In this document: one piece after another, positions 39,648-49,072 of the stretch
Layout: the number at the start of each line of letters is the position of its first letter
Position numbering within the stretch: position 1 is the first letter of the stretch
Source of the DNA: Candidatus Desulfovibrio intestinavium
GTDB taxonomy: Bacteria; Desulfobacterota; Desulfovibrionia; Desulfovibrionales; Desulfovibrionaceae
Direction: 5' to 3'
Assembly: GCA_019118345.1 (NCBI GenBank)
Contig: DWZD01000047.1
Span: 1-64,000 of the forward strand
DNA length: 64,000 nucleotides
Notes under the pieces: generated by a model
What the model saw: only the letters and a program-made list of their open reading frames with translations
What the model was told of the DNA's origin: nothing
Database searches by the model: none
Translations under genes and position numbers: made by a program

Positions 39648-40993
39648 GCCGCTCCCGCCTTCTCCTGACGGGGCTGTGCCTCTGCCTTCTGCTGGAGGCG
39701 GCCTTTCCCGCCCCCGCGCACGCCTATCTTGACCCCGGCACGGGCAACATCCTTGTTTATGTGGCCATCAGTCTGGTGGGGACGGTTCTCTATTTCCTGA
39801 AAAATCTGGTCTACGCCCTCATGGGGCGCGCCCGGGGCGAACGGGCAGGGGGGCGGGAGCTGCATCATGAGCGCATCCTGATCTTTTCCGAGGGCCGTTC
39901 CTACTTTTATACCTTCAAGCCCATCATCGACGCCCTCTTGCGGCGGGAAATCCCCTTTTCCTACATCACGATGGACATGGAGGATCCGGCCCTGACCATC
40001 GAGAACGATCTCATGGATTCCCGCTACATCGGCAACGGCGCGGCGGCCTATGCCCGCGCGGCAGGCCGTCGGGCGGACGTCATGCTTTCCACCACGCCCA
40101 ACATCGGCACGCCGGGCTTTCCCATGCCGCGTCCGCGCCGGGTGAAATGTCTGGCCCATGTCTGCCACGGCGTGGGAGACATTGCCATGTATCAGAAGGG
40201 ATCGCTTGATCATTACGACGCCGTGCTCATGGTGGGGGATTTCATGCTGCCGAGCATTCGCCGTCTGGAGGAAATGCGCGGCCTGCCCGCCAAGGAATGC
40301 GTGTCCCTCGGCCTGCCCTATCTGGACGAGCTGGCCGCGCGGGCGCACCCCCGGCAGGGGAGAAACGCGCCGCCCGTGGTGCTGGTGGCGCCGTCCTGGG
40401 GCAACAAGGGCTGCCTTTCCGTCTGCGGGCCGCAATTTCTCGTGGATCTGGCCAGGGCCGGCTACGAGGTCATTTTCCGGCCCCATCCGCAATCGCTCAG
40501 GGTGGAAACGGAGATGCTGGCCTCCATCCACGAACTGTTGCGCGACTTCGACAATGTGACCTTTGATACGGACATGGATGCCACGGCCTCCATGAGCCGG
40601 GCCGACGTGATGATTTCCGACAAGTCCTGCGTGCGCTTCGACTTCGCCTTTCTCTACGAACGGCCGGTCATCACCCTGGACATCCCGGTGCGCAATCCCG
40701 AACTCTACGAGGTGGCGGATCTGGGCGTGGTCTGGGAAGATACCGTGGCCGCCCGTCTGGGCGAGGTGGTCGCACCGGAACACTTTGACCGTATTCTGCC
40801 CGCCGTGGAACGGGCGCTGACCATGCCGCCAGCGGCGCTGGCCGCCTTTCGCGACGAATGCGTGGCCTGCTGGGGCCGCAGCGGGGAAGCCATTGCGCAA
40901 TGGACGCTGGACAAGCTGCGGGCTGACGGCGGGCCGTGCGATGAGGGCGATGCCCCTGCCGCCGCGCCGGACGCGGCCCCGGCGCAACGCTAG
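39644..40993 (+). CDS. CDP-glycerol glycerophosphotransferase (TagB/TagF)-like protein with N-terminal membrane segment
   Basis: GTG start overlapping previous stop; AYLDPGTGNILVYVAISLVGTVLYFL; VLVAPSWGNKG...VIFRPHPQSLR...DVMISDKSCVRFDFAFLYERPVITLD. Confidence 0.82.
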   Translation: MSRSRLLLTGLCLCLLLEAAFPAPAHAYLDPGTGNILVYVAISLVGTVLYFLKNLVYALMGRARGERAGGRELHHERILIFSEGRSYFYTFKPIIDALLRREIPFSYITMDMEDPALTIENDLMDSRYIGNGAAAYARAAGRRADVMLSTTPNIGTPGFPMPRPRRVKCLAHVCHGVGDIAMYQKGSLDHYDAVLMVGDFMLPSIRRLEEMRGLPAKECVSLGLPYLDELAARAHPRQGRNAPPVVLVAPSWGNKGCLSVCGPQFLVDLARAGYEVIFRPHPQSLRVETEMLASIHELLRDFDNVTFDTDMDATASMSRADVMISDKSCVRFDFAFLYERPVITLDIPVRNPELYEVADLGVVWEDTVAARLGEVVAPEHFDRILPAVERALTMPPAALAAFRDECVACWGRSGEAIAQWTLDKLRADGGPCDEGDAPAAAPDAAPAQR

Positions 40994-41146
40994 ACCCTGC
41001 GGCGGGCGCGGGAGGACACGGGCTTTTCGGCCTGTCGCGCTCCCGTGCTGAAAAGCATTCCGCGTCGGCGCGACCCCTGCGCGGGCCGCAAGCCGCCGCA
41101 CAGCTTCGCGGCCTGACGCGCCGCGCCCTTTGGAGACAAGACGTCC

Positions 41147-43687
41147 ATGATGTCGCTACTGTACGAAATATTCATCCTGCCCATCGAAATCATCTATCGC
41201 GCCATTTACCTCGGCAGCGTGCAGCTCACCGGCAATTACGGCCTGAGCATCCTTGTGCTGTCCGCGGTCAGCGCCGTGGCCTTCATACCGCTGGGCCGTC
41301 TGGCCGTGGGCATGCAGGCCGGGGAAAAGAAGGTGCAGCAGATCATGGCCCCGCAGCTGGCCCGCATCCGCAGCGAGTCCAGGGGGGCTGAGCGTCAGCG
41401 CCGCATCAACAAGCTCTACCGGCGTTATGCCTATCACCCGCTGCTGGCCATTCGCTCGGCCTTTGGCGTTGCCCTGCAGATTCCCTTCCTGACCGGGGCC
41501 TACTACATGATTCTGAGCCTGGATCAGCTGCAGGGCCAGTCCTTCCTCTGCATTGCCGATCTCTCGCGGCCCGACGGCCTGCTGTGGGGCGTGAATTTCC
41601 TGCCCATTCTCATGACCGTGGTGAACATCACCGCCACCTTCACCACGCCGGGCTTGAGCCGCAAGGACAGACTGCAGGCCGTGATCATCGCCTTCTTCTT
41701 CCTGCTCCTGCTCTACGGCGCGGCCTCGGCCCTGCTCATCTTCTGGACCATGAACAACGTCTTCTTCCTGCTCCAGAATCTGCGCCTGCCGGTGAAGCTG
41801 CCGCGCTTCCGCAAGCCCGTCTTTGCCCAGGGCGCCATGAGCACGGCCACGGGCAGCCTGTTGCGCTCCGTCTATGCCCTGTCCTGCGCGGGTCTTGCGG
41901 CCCTGCTCTTTCTCTATGTGCCCTTTCAGGCCTATGCCTCGGATCCGGCCTTCTTCGCCAGCGGGGCGCTGGACGTGCTGCTGGGCATGGTGCGCTATCT
42001 CTCGCTGACCTTCTTCATCGTCTTTGTGCTCTGGCTCTGGTTTCCGGCGCGGGGCAAGGTCATCCCGGCCTTTGTGGCCTTCTGCGCCCTCTGCGTGGCC
42101 TTTGTGAACGTCTTTGTCCTGCCGGCGGATTTCGGCGCGCTGGACGGCACCCGTTTTCTGGATGAGGCCCGCATCGGGCGGCCCATGCGGCTTTTGAGCG
42201 ACGCCCTGCTGCCTGTCATCGGCGGCATGGCCGTGGCCTCGCTGTGCTTCGCCCTTGTGCGGGTGCGCCGCGTGCTGCCGCAGGCGCTCGCCATCGCGCT
42301 CTTTTCCCTGCTGGTGCTGTCGGGCTACGCGGGGCTGACCGCGCCGGGCGCGGTCAAGGAGGAGAGCGCCTTCACACCGCCGCCCTATGCGCGGGCCATG
42401 CAGTCCTATTCCCGCCATGATGAAAACGTCATCGTGGTCATCATGGACATGTTCACCGGCGGCCATGTGGAAAAGATGCTGGATGATCCGTGGTTCGAGG
42501 ATTTCCGTGCCGGCATGGACGGTTTTGTCTGGTATCCCGATACGGTATCCATGGCCGACGCCACGGTGCTGAGCCTGCCCAGCATCTACGGCGGGCACGG
42601 CTACAGCCCGGCAGCCACCAATGCACGCCGTTCCCTGACCCTGGAAGAGAACATCAACAAGGCCTTTGCCCTCATGCCGCGCAATTTCGCGGCCCATGAC
42701 TACGATGTGACCATCGTCAACGGTCTGGACTACTTCAATGAGGAGCTGTACGCCCGCCACGGCGGCGCGGCCGACAACATCCTCACCGTGCCGCGCGTGC
42801 GCCGCACCTTCCTGCGCAAGTATTACGACGACGTGAGCCTGCGGGACTTCAGCAGCTTCTTTGCCATGCTGGGCCTGTTCCAGGCCGTGCCGGACATGTT
42901 CCGGCAAAAGCTCTACGATGACGGCAACTGGAAGAATGCCGGGGACGGCATCCTGGCCGCCAGCATGGATTATTACAAGGAGGAGGACGCCTGGTTCCGC
43001 TATGTCTTCACCTCCGGCATCACGGCGGATGCCCCGCGCGGCACGGCCAAGATCTTCTATACCATGCTGTCGCATTACATGTGGCACTATGCGCCGGATC
43101 TCGCGGACGGCGCGCCCCGCATCGTGGCCGATCCCTGCCCGGAGACCGAAGGCCAGCTCATCCACAAGGGCGGCGTCCTGCCGGAACACTATTATGCGGA
43201 ACGCCACCTCATGCGCTATCTCCTGATTTTTTTCCGGCAGCTCAAGGAAGCGGGCGTGTACGACAATTCGCGCATCATCCTTGTCTCCGATCACGGCGAA
43301 CGCGACAGTCAGATGGTGGCCCGCGCCTACAACGAAGGCCGGGAATTTGCCGACGGCGTACCCTACGGCAGCGGTCGGTACGCGCCGGGACGGCCCCATG
43401 CCCTGCTCATGGTCAAGGAGCCGGGCGCGCGCGGCCCGTTGCGCATCAATGAGGCCTTCATGTCCAGCGCCGACGTGCCGCTGCTGGCCCTCAAGGGCAT
43501 CGGCGCCTGCGACGAGTTCGAACTCTACGATCCGGCCCGCGCGCCGAAGCCGCGCGTCCTCACCCATGCCCGGGGCGGGGCGCGCTGGAGCGAACACGGC
43601 GAAAAGGCCTATATCTATGAGCAGCACCGGCTGGAGGGGACGCTCTTTGATCCGGCCAAAAACACCTATGACGGGGATTATGATTAG
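41147..43687 (+). CDS. YidC/Oxa1-like membrane insertase domain fused to alkaline-phosphatase-superfamily (sulfatase / phosphoalcohol-transferase-like) domain
   Basis: N-terminal YidC pattern NYGLSILVLSAVSAVAFIPL...YRRYAYHPLLAIRSAFGVALQIPFLTGAYYMI...FLCIADLSRPD...FWTMNNVFFLLQNL; C-terminal NVIVVIMDMFTGGH...DNSRIILVSDHGERD. Confidence 0.85.
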   Translation: MMSLLYEIFILPIEIIYRAIYLGSVQLTGNYGLSILVLSAVSAVAFIPLGRLAVGMQAGEKKVQQIMAPQLARIRSESRGAERQRRINKLYRRYAYHPLLAIRSAFGVALQIPFLTGAYYMILSLDQLQGQSFLCIADLSRPDGLLWGVNFLPILMTVVNITATFTTPGLSRKDRLQAVIIAFFFLLLLYGAASALLIFWTMNNVFFLLQNLRLPVKLPRFRKPVFAQGAMSTATGSLLRSVYALSCAGLAALLFLYVPFQAYASDPAFFASGALDVLLGMVRYLSLTFFIVFVLWLWFPARGKVIPAFVAFCALCVAFVNVFVLPADFGALDGTRFLDEARIGRPMRLLSDALLPVIGGMAVASLCFALVRVRRVLPQALAIALFSLLVLSGYAGLTAPGAVKEESAFTPPPYARAMQSYSRHDENVIVVIMDMFTGGHVEKMLDDPWFEDFRAGMDGFVWYPDTVSMADATVLSLPSIYGGHGYSPAATNARRSLTLEENINKAFALMPRNFAAHDYDVTIVNGLDYFNEELYARHGGAADNILTVPRVRRTFLRKYYDDVSLRDFSSFFAMLGLFQAVPDMFRQKLYDDGNWKNAGDGILAASMDYYKEEDAWFRYVFTSGITADAPRGTAKIFYTMLSHYMWHYAPDLADGAPRIVADPCPETEGQLIHKGGVLPEHYYAERHLMRYLLIFFRQLKEAGVYDNSRIILVSDHGERDSQMVARAYNEGREFADGVPYGSGRYAPGRPHALLMVKEPGARGPLRINEAFMSSADVPLLALKGIGACDEFELYDPARAPKPRVLTHARGGARWSEHGEKAYIYEQHRLEGTLFDPAKNTYDGDYD

Positions 43688-43801
43688 ACAGGGGCTGGCC
43701 TGCCCCGCCGAAGCGCTCATGCCGTCGGCAACACGGGGCTGCCTGCCGTCCGCGCCGCAAGAAACCGCCACAAGGGGCGATGCACATCCCGGGGGAACCA
43801 T

Positions 43802-44890
43802 ATGGAAGCATTGACAGCAATGACGGGCCATCCGGCCGCGACGACCGCCCGCAACCGGCTCTTTCGCCGGTATCGGGCCTGGGGCATTACGGTAGCCGTG
43901 CTTTCCGGCATGTCCTATGGCCTGTATTCGGCCTTCATGACTCTGGGCATGGGCCTCGGCGTCTGGAAAGGCTGGTACGGGGAGGCTTCCGGCCTCTCGG
44001 CCTTTGCGACGCTCTTTCTGCTGAGCGCGCTGGGGGCGGCGGTGACGGACTGCTGCAGTGCGGTCTGGGCCGTCCTGCTGGCCGCGCTCAAGGGCAAGCT
44101 CGGCGACGTGCCGCGCAGCTGGAAAACACGGCCCGGCCTGATCATGACCGTGGCCGCCTTCATCGGCGGGCCGCTGGCCAGCACCTGCTATGTGCTGGGC
44201 CTGCAGAACGCCGGCTCGGTGGTGGTGCCCCTGAGCGCCCTGTGTCCGGCCATCGGGGCCATTCTGGGCCGGGTGGTGTTCAGGCAGATGCTCAATGTGC
44301 GGATCATGGCGGGCATTCTCATCTGCTTTGCCGCCAGCTTCATGATCGGCAGCACGGGACTCACCGGGGAAGCGCCCGCCAATCTGTATCTGGGGCTGGC
44401 CTTCGGCCTGCTGGCCGCTCTGGGCTGGGGCATAGAGGGCTGCGTTTGCGGCTACGGCACGGCGCTCATTGATCCCGAGGTGGGCATCACCATCCGGCAG
44501 ATCACCTCCGGCCTGTCCAATCTCATCCTGCTGGTGCCGCTTTTCGGCTGGATCGGCGGGGCGGATGCGCTGAACATGGCCTGCGCCGCCTTTGCGGACG
44601 GCCATTCCATAGGCTGGTTCGTTCTGGCCGGTTTTTGCGCCTATTTTGCCTTCATGCTCTGGTATCAGGGCAACGCCATGTGCGGGGCCGCGCTGGGCAT
44701 GGCCTGCAACGGGGCCTTCTCCTTCTGGGGGCCGTTCTTCATCTGGCTGGTGCTGGGGGTGGGCTACGGCATGGAAGGCAAGAACATGCCGCCCATCGCC
44801 TGGCTGGCCTCGCTGGTCATGGTCTGCGGCATTTTCCTCATTGCCGTGAATCCGTTGCAGCTGTTCCGCCGCGAAGGGGAAGGGAGGTAG
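43802..44890 (+). CDS. DMT-superfamily (EamA-like) 10-TM transporter
   Basis: GITVAVLSGMSYGLYSAFMTLGMG; LQNAGSVVVPLSALCPAIGAILGRVVFRQMLN repeat pattern. Confidence 0.8.
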   Translation: MEALTAMTGHPAATTARNRLFRRYRAWGITVAVLSGMSYGLYSAFMTLGMGLGVWKGWYGEASGLSAFATLFLLSALGAAVTDCCSAVWAVLLAALKGKLGDVPRSWKTRPGLIMTVAAFIGGPLASTCYVLGLQNAGSVVVPLSALCPAIGAILGRVVFRQMLNVRIMAGILICFAASFMIGSTGLTGEAPANLYLGLAFGLLAALGWGIEGCVCGYGTALIDPEVGITIRQITSGLSNLILLVPLFGWIGGADALNMACAAFADGHSIGWFVLAGFCAYFAFMLWYQGNAMCGAALGMACNGAFSFWGPFFIWLVLGVGYGMEGKNMPPIAWLASLVMVCGIFLIAVNPLQLFRREGEGR

Positions 44891-44894
44891 GCCC

Positions 44895-45182
44895 ATGAAG
44901 CCGCTCAATTTTGCCATTCTGGATTACATGACCACCGTGCCCGAAGCCTGCGCCGAGGAGGTGGTGGCCGCGTTGCGCCCGGCATACGGTTCCTTTCGGG
45001 CGCTGAACGTGAAAGCCGTGCGCACGGCCCTGCTCACGGCCACGGTCAACGGCCTGTTGGAGGAAAGCCGCTGCGAACTGGACGAGGCGCAAAACCTGCG
45101 TCTCTACTTCCGCGCTCATCCCGAGGGGGCGGCCACCATCGTCAAATATACCGGCGGGCCGCTCTCCCGCCCCGTGGACTGA
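44895..45182 (+). CDS. Small conserved-looking hypothetical protein (95 aa)
   Basis: ATG 5 bp after preceding stop, GGGAGG SD-like region; soluble alpha/beta-like composition. Confidence 0.6.
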   Translation: MKPLNFAILDYMTTVPEACAEEVVAALRPAYGSFRALNVKAVRTALLTATVNGLLEESRCELDEAQNLRLYFRAHPEGAATIVKYTGGPLSRPVD

Positions 45183-45295
45183 GAACATCAGACGAGCGCG
45201 GGCATCCGTCCCGCCTGCGCGGGCTGCGGGGCGCATGGGGGAAGGGAGCGCGCAAAAAAACACTTGCTTTTTGCCGGTTTTTAACATAGTGAATT

Positions 45296-45337
45296 TTGTC
45301 TGATTTTAACAGACAGACAATGCGGGCTTCAGCCCGC
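45296..45337. promoter_or_regulatory. Nested inverted repeats TTGTCTG...CAGACAA followed by GCGGGCT-TC-AGCCCGC hairpin
   Basis: TTGTCTG (45296-45302) pairs with CAGACA (45310-45315) or CAGACAA (45314-45320); hairpin at 45322-45337. Confidence 0.45.
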
Positions 45338-45566
45338 CGACCATGCGAATATCGGGCCGTTGGCTCGTCAGAAATTGCTGGAAGCGGAGTGGTGTTATCC
45401 CGGGGGGGAAGATGCATCGCTCTGCTTCCGGCATTTTTGCGTTCCGGCAAGGGGAGATCGCGGGCTTTCTTTACTTTCCCGAAGTGAGTGCCTATACTTT
45501 TTTTGATTGGAAAACGTCGGAAGCCGCATGACGGCAGGGGTCGCAAGCTGCCAAAGGACAAAGGGA

Positions 45567-46430
45567 ATGAAAGCCATCAAGTTTACCAAGATGCAGGGTT
45601 TGGGCAACGATTACGTCTATATCAACGGCTTCGAGGAGCATGTGCCCGATCCGAGCGCGTTGGCCAAACGGGTGAGCGACCGCCATTTCGGCATCGGTTC
45701 CGACGGTCTGGTGCTCATTCTGCCCTCCAACAAGGCCGATGTGCGCATGCGCATGTTCAACCCTGACGGCAGCGAGGCGGAAATGTGCGGCAACGCCATC
45801 CGCTGCGTGGGCAAGTTCGTCTTTGACAATGGTCTGTGCACCAAGGACACCGTGCAGGTGGAAACGGCGGCGGGCATTCGTATCGTGCGTCTGCTCAAGG
45901 ACGGCGGCGAGATTACCGGCGCCACCGTGGACATGGGCGCACCCGTCCTGAATCCGGCGGATATTCCCGCCAACCTGCCCGAAGGCATGGAGGGAAAGCC
46001 CTTTGTCAACTGTCCGGTGATGGTGGACGGCGTGACCTATGAGGTAACCGCCGTCTCCATGGGCAATCCCCATGCCGTGATCTTTCTGCGGGGCATCGAC
46101 AGTCTGGATTTGCCCGATCTCGGCCCGAAATTCGAGCATCATCCGCTCTTTCCGCAGCGTACCAACACCGAATTTGTGGAGGTGGTCTCCCGCAGCCGCG
46201 TGCGCATGCGCGTCTGGGAGCGCGGCACCGGCGAGACCCTGGCCTGCGGTACCGGGGCCTGCGCCGTGGCGGTTGCCTGCGTGCTCAATGAACTGACCGA
46301 ACGCAGTGTGGACGTGGAACTGCCCGGCGGGGTGCTGCGCATCGTCTGGGACAAGGCGGACAATCACGTCTATATGAGCGGCCCGGCCAGCAAGGTGTTT
46401 GACGGCGCGCTGTCGGCCTGGAAGGAGTAG
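45567..46430 (+). CDS. dapF: Diaminopimelate epimerase
   Basis: [39 protein letters not shown]. Confidence 0.96.
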   Translation: MKAIKFTKMQGLGNDYVYINGFEEHVPDPSALAKRVSDRHFGIGSDGLVLILPSNKADVRMRMFNPDGSEAEMCGNAIRCVGKFVFDNGLCTKDTVQVETAAGIRIVRLLKDGGEITGATVDMGAPVLNPADIPANLPEGMEGKPFVNCPVMVDGVTYEVTAVSMGNPHAVIFLRGIDSLDLPDLGPKFEHHPLFPQRTNTEFVEVVSRSRVRMRVWERGTGETLACGTGACAVAVACVLNELTERSVDVELPGGVLRIVWDKADNHVYMSGPASKVFDGALSAWKE

Positions 46431-46434
46431 GCGC

Positions 46435-47658
46435 ATGCTGTCCGTCAATCCGTCCTTCAATCTCCTGCAGAGCAATTATCTTTTTGCCGACATTGCCCGC
46501 AAGGTGGCGGCCTTCCGCGAGGCGCACCCGGATCGGCGCGTCATCAGCCTGGGCATCGGGGACGTGAGCCGTCCGCTGTCGCCCGCCGTCATCACGGCCC
46601 TGCACAAGGCCGTGGACGAAATGGGCACGGCGGCCGGCTTTCACGGCTACGGGCCGGAACAGGGCTATGCCTTCCTGCGCGAGGCCATTGCCGCGCAGGA
46701 CTACGCCACGCGCGGCGTGCATCTGGATGCCGACGAAATTTTCATCAGCGACGGCGCCAAATGCGACGTGGGCAATTTTCAGGAACTCCTTGCCCGGGAA
46801 TGTGTGGTGGCGGTCATGGATCCCGTCTATCCGGTCTATGTGGATTCCAACGTCATGGCCGGTCGCGCCGGAGAAATGACCGACAGGGGCTGGAGCGGCC
46901 TCGTCTATCTGCCCTGCACGCGGGACAACGATTTCGTACCCGATTTTCCCGCTGTCCGACCGGACATCATCTACCTCTGTTATCCCAACAATCCCACCGG
47001 GACGGTGCTCGGGCGCGAGGCGCTGGCGGAGTGGGTGGCCTATGCCCGGCGCGAGGGCTGCCTCATCCTCTACGATTCGGCTTATGAGGCCTTCATCCGC
47101 GAGGAGAATGTGCCCCACAGCATCTATGAGATCGATGGCGCGCGGGAAGTGGCCGTGGAATTTCGCAGTTATTCCAAGACGGCGGGCTTCACGGGCCTGC
47201 GCTGCGCCTATACCGTGGTGCCCAGGGACGTACGCATACCGGACGGCCGGGGCGGCAGCCTGAGTCTCAATGCCCTCTGGAACCGCCGCCAGTGCACCAA
47301 GTACAACGGCTGCCCCTATATCGTGCAGCGCGCCGCCGAGGCCACCCACAGCGAGCAGGGCCGCCGCGAGGCCCGCGAAACCATCGACGCCTATCTGGCC
47401 AACGGGGCGCGCATCGCCGAGGCCGTGCGCGGCATGGGGCTGGAGGTCTACGGCGGCATGAACGCGCCCTACCTCTGGGTGCGGGTGCCCGGCGGCATGA
47501 CCTCCTGGGGCTTCTTTGATCATCTGCTGCAAAAGGCGGCCCTTGTCTGCACGCCCGGTGCGGGTTTCGGCCTGAACGGCGAAGGCTATGTGCGTCTGAC
47601 CGCCTTTGGCTCGCCGGACGATACCACGGAAGCCATCGAACGCCTGCGTTCCTTCTAG
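46435..47658 (+). CDS. dapL: LL-diaminopimelate aminotransferase
   Basis: [65 protein letters not shown]. Confidence 0.95.
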   Translation: MLSVNPSFNLLQSNYLFADIARKVAAFREAHPDRRVISLGIGDVSRPLSPAVITALHKAVDEMGTAAGFHGYGPEQGYAFLREAIAAQDYATRGVHLDADEIFISDGAKCDVGNFQELLARECVVAVMDPVYPVYVDSNVMAGRAGEMTDRGWSGLVYLPCTRDNDFVPDFPAVRPDIIYLCYPNNPTGTVLGREALAEWVAYARREGCLILYDSAYEAFIREENVPHSIYEIDGAREVAVEFRSYSKTAGFTGLRCAYTVVPRDVRIPDGRGGSLSLNALWNRRQCTKYNGCPYIVQRAAEATHSEQGRREARETIDAYLANGARIAEAVRGMGLEVYGGMNAPYLWVRVPGGMTSWGFFDHLLQKAALVCTPGAGFGLNGEGYVRLTAFGSPDDTTEAIERLRSF

Positions 47659-47685
47659 GGGCTGTCAACACTATCAGCATGTGTT

Positions 47686-47775
47686 TGGGGGGAAGGGGAA
47701 CCCCTCGCCTCGCGCGTGATGGCCCAGCCTTTTCGCAGCGGAGCGAGAAAAGGCGTTCCCGTCATCCTTCCCCCC
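47686..47775. repeat. Large imperfect inverted repeat (GGGGGGAAGG ... CCTTCCCCCC) downstream of dapL
   Basis: 10-nt arms separated by about 70 nt; similar G/C-rich motif also at 27795-27817. Confidence 0.45.
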
Positions 47776-48110
47776 AATCCCCCCATCCCTTCCCCAGCGC
47801 GCTTTTCTTGGGGGAAGCGGCAGGGCACGAGGCCACCTTGCCCTCAAAGGCAAGCTGAGTGTGTACAGTTTTTTGTTTTATTTGTTGAAATTATTTGTAA
47901 AATTGTGCTGTAGCGGGAGCGTTATCCGTTTGAAACGCCTTGCGTTGCAAGCCGTGCGGCCTGTCATTTCGCGGAAAAACGCGGTTTTTCCATTCACCTT
48001 GGGCCGGGCGGCGCTGTGCTGCCGCCTCGTGTGTTGCCTTTTTCACTGGCAAAACGCTCCAGCCAGGCGCGTGGGTGTGTCCGCTTGCCGGGGAAAACGC
48101 GAAGGAAAGA

Positions 48111-48144
48111 ACGGAAGCCCGCATCAGGCGGGCTTCCGTTTTTG
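48111..48144 (+). terminator. Strong rho-independent terminator
   Basis: ACGGAAGCCCGC-ATCAG-GCGGGCTTCCGT-TTTT: 12-bp perfect stem. Confidence 0.88.
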
Positions 48145-48221
48145 CGTTATGCGGCATTGCCTCGTGCCCCTGTCGCTTTCTCTGGCAAATGCGCGCCGGA
48201 AAGGAAGGGGGGTGACTGGCC

Positions 48222-48632
48222 CTAGTCCTGCCAGACGAAGGTAAAGACCTGCTCCGTATCGGGATGCAGGCTCATGCGCACGGGGCAGGTATGGGCGGCC
48301 CGTTCGATGGAGGCCTTTTCCTTGTCCGAATAGGCCCGTTTGGGCATGGTGAAGGTCACTTCCAGCTTGCCGATGCGGCGCGGGTCGGCGCTCATGGTTT
48401 TGTTGACCGCCATTTCCATGCCGCTGACGTCCACGCCGTGGGTCTGGGCATAGATGCCGATGATGGTCATGGCGCAGGCCCCAAGCGCCGCGCCCACCAT
48501 GTCCGTGGGCGAAAAGGCCTCGCCCTTGCCGTGATTGTCCACCGGGGCGTCGGTCACGATGGTGGCCCCGCTCTGCTCATGGCGCAGTTCCACACGCAGA
48601 TCGCCGAGATATTTGCCTGTTGCCGTTGCCAT
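48222..48632 (-). CDS. OsmC family peroxiredoxin-like protein
   Basis: GEAFSPTDMVGAALGACAMTIIGIYAQTHG; AAHTCPVRMSLHPD. Confidence 0.92.
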   Translation of the reverse strand: MATATGKYLGDLRVELRHEQSGATIVTDAPVDNHGKGEAFSPTDMVGAALGACAMTIIGIYAQTHGVDVSGMEMAVNKTMSADPRRIGKLEVTFTMPKRAYSDKEKASIERAAHTCPVRMSLHPDTEQVFTFVWQD

Positions 48633-48764
48633 AGCGGCCTCCTTGGAATGAGGGGAAGGGAAAGGGCGTGCGCCCGTGCATCCGTGTGCGCGGCCGCGGC
48701 CGGTCTGTTTGTTTTCTTGTACGGCAAAAGCCCGCGCGGGAAAAGGCCGGGCAGGCGTCGGCCC

Positions 48765-49070
48765 TCAGTCCGCAGGAGGCAGGTGATGCGCGGGCAGGGG
48801 CAGGCTGTCGCGCAGCAGGGCGCGGGCCTCCCCGGGCAGTTCCGTTTCATGCACCGGCGTGAAGCGCCGTACCTCGCGCCAGTCCGGCAGGCGGGCCAGA
48901 CCGAGAAACTCCGCTTTCGGTCGGGAAAAGAGGGCGTAATCCGAGGGGTAAAGCGTGCGATAAATGATGATGGGCGAGTCGTCGCGGGTATCCAGCCCCT
49001 CGCCCACCACCTGATAATAGTTGCCTTTGAAATGTCGGTAAATGGCCGCCATGTATTCTCCGGTGTTCAT
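48765..49070 (-). CDS. DUF1653-like small protein
   Basis: YRHFKGNYYQVVGEGLDTRDDSPIIIYRTLY. Start MNTGEYM at 49070. Confidence 0.8.
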   Translation of the reverse strand: MNTGEYMAAIYRHFKGNYYQVVGEGLDTRDDSPIIIYRTLYPSDYALFSRPKAEFLGLARLPDWREVRRFTPVHETELPGEARALLRDSLPLPAHHLPPAD

Positions 49071-49072
49071 GG

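Noticed and set aside
41156-44917. 1253-aa minus-strand ORF
   Set aside because: Antisense shadow of the YidC-fusion and DMT transporter genes.
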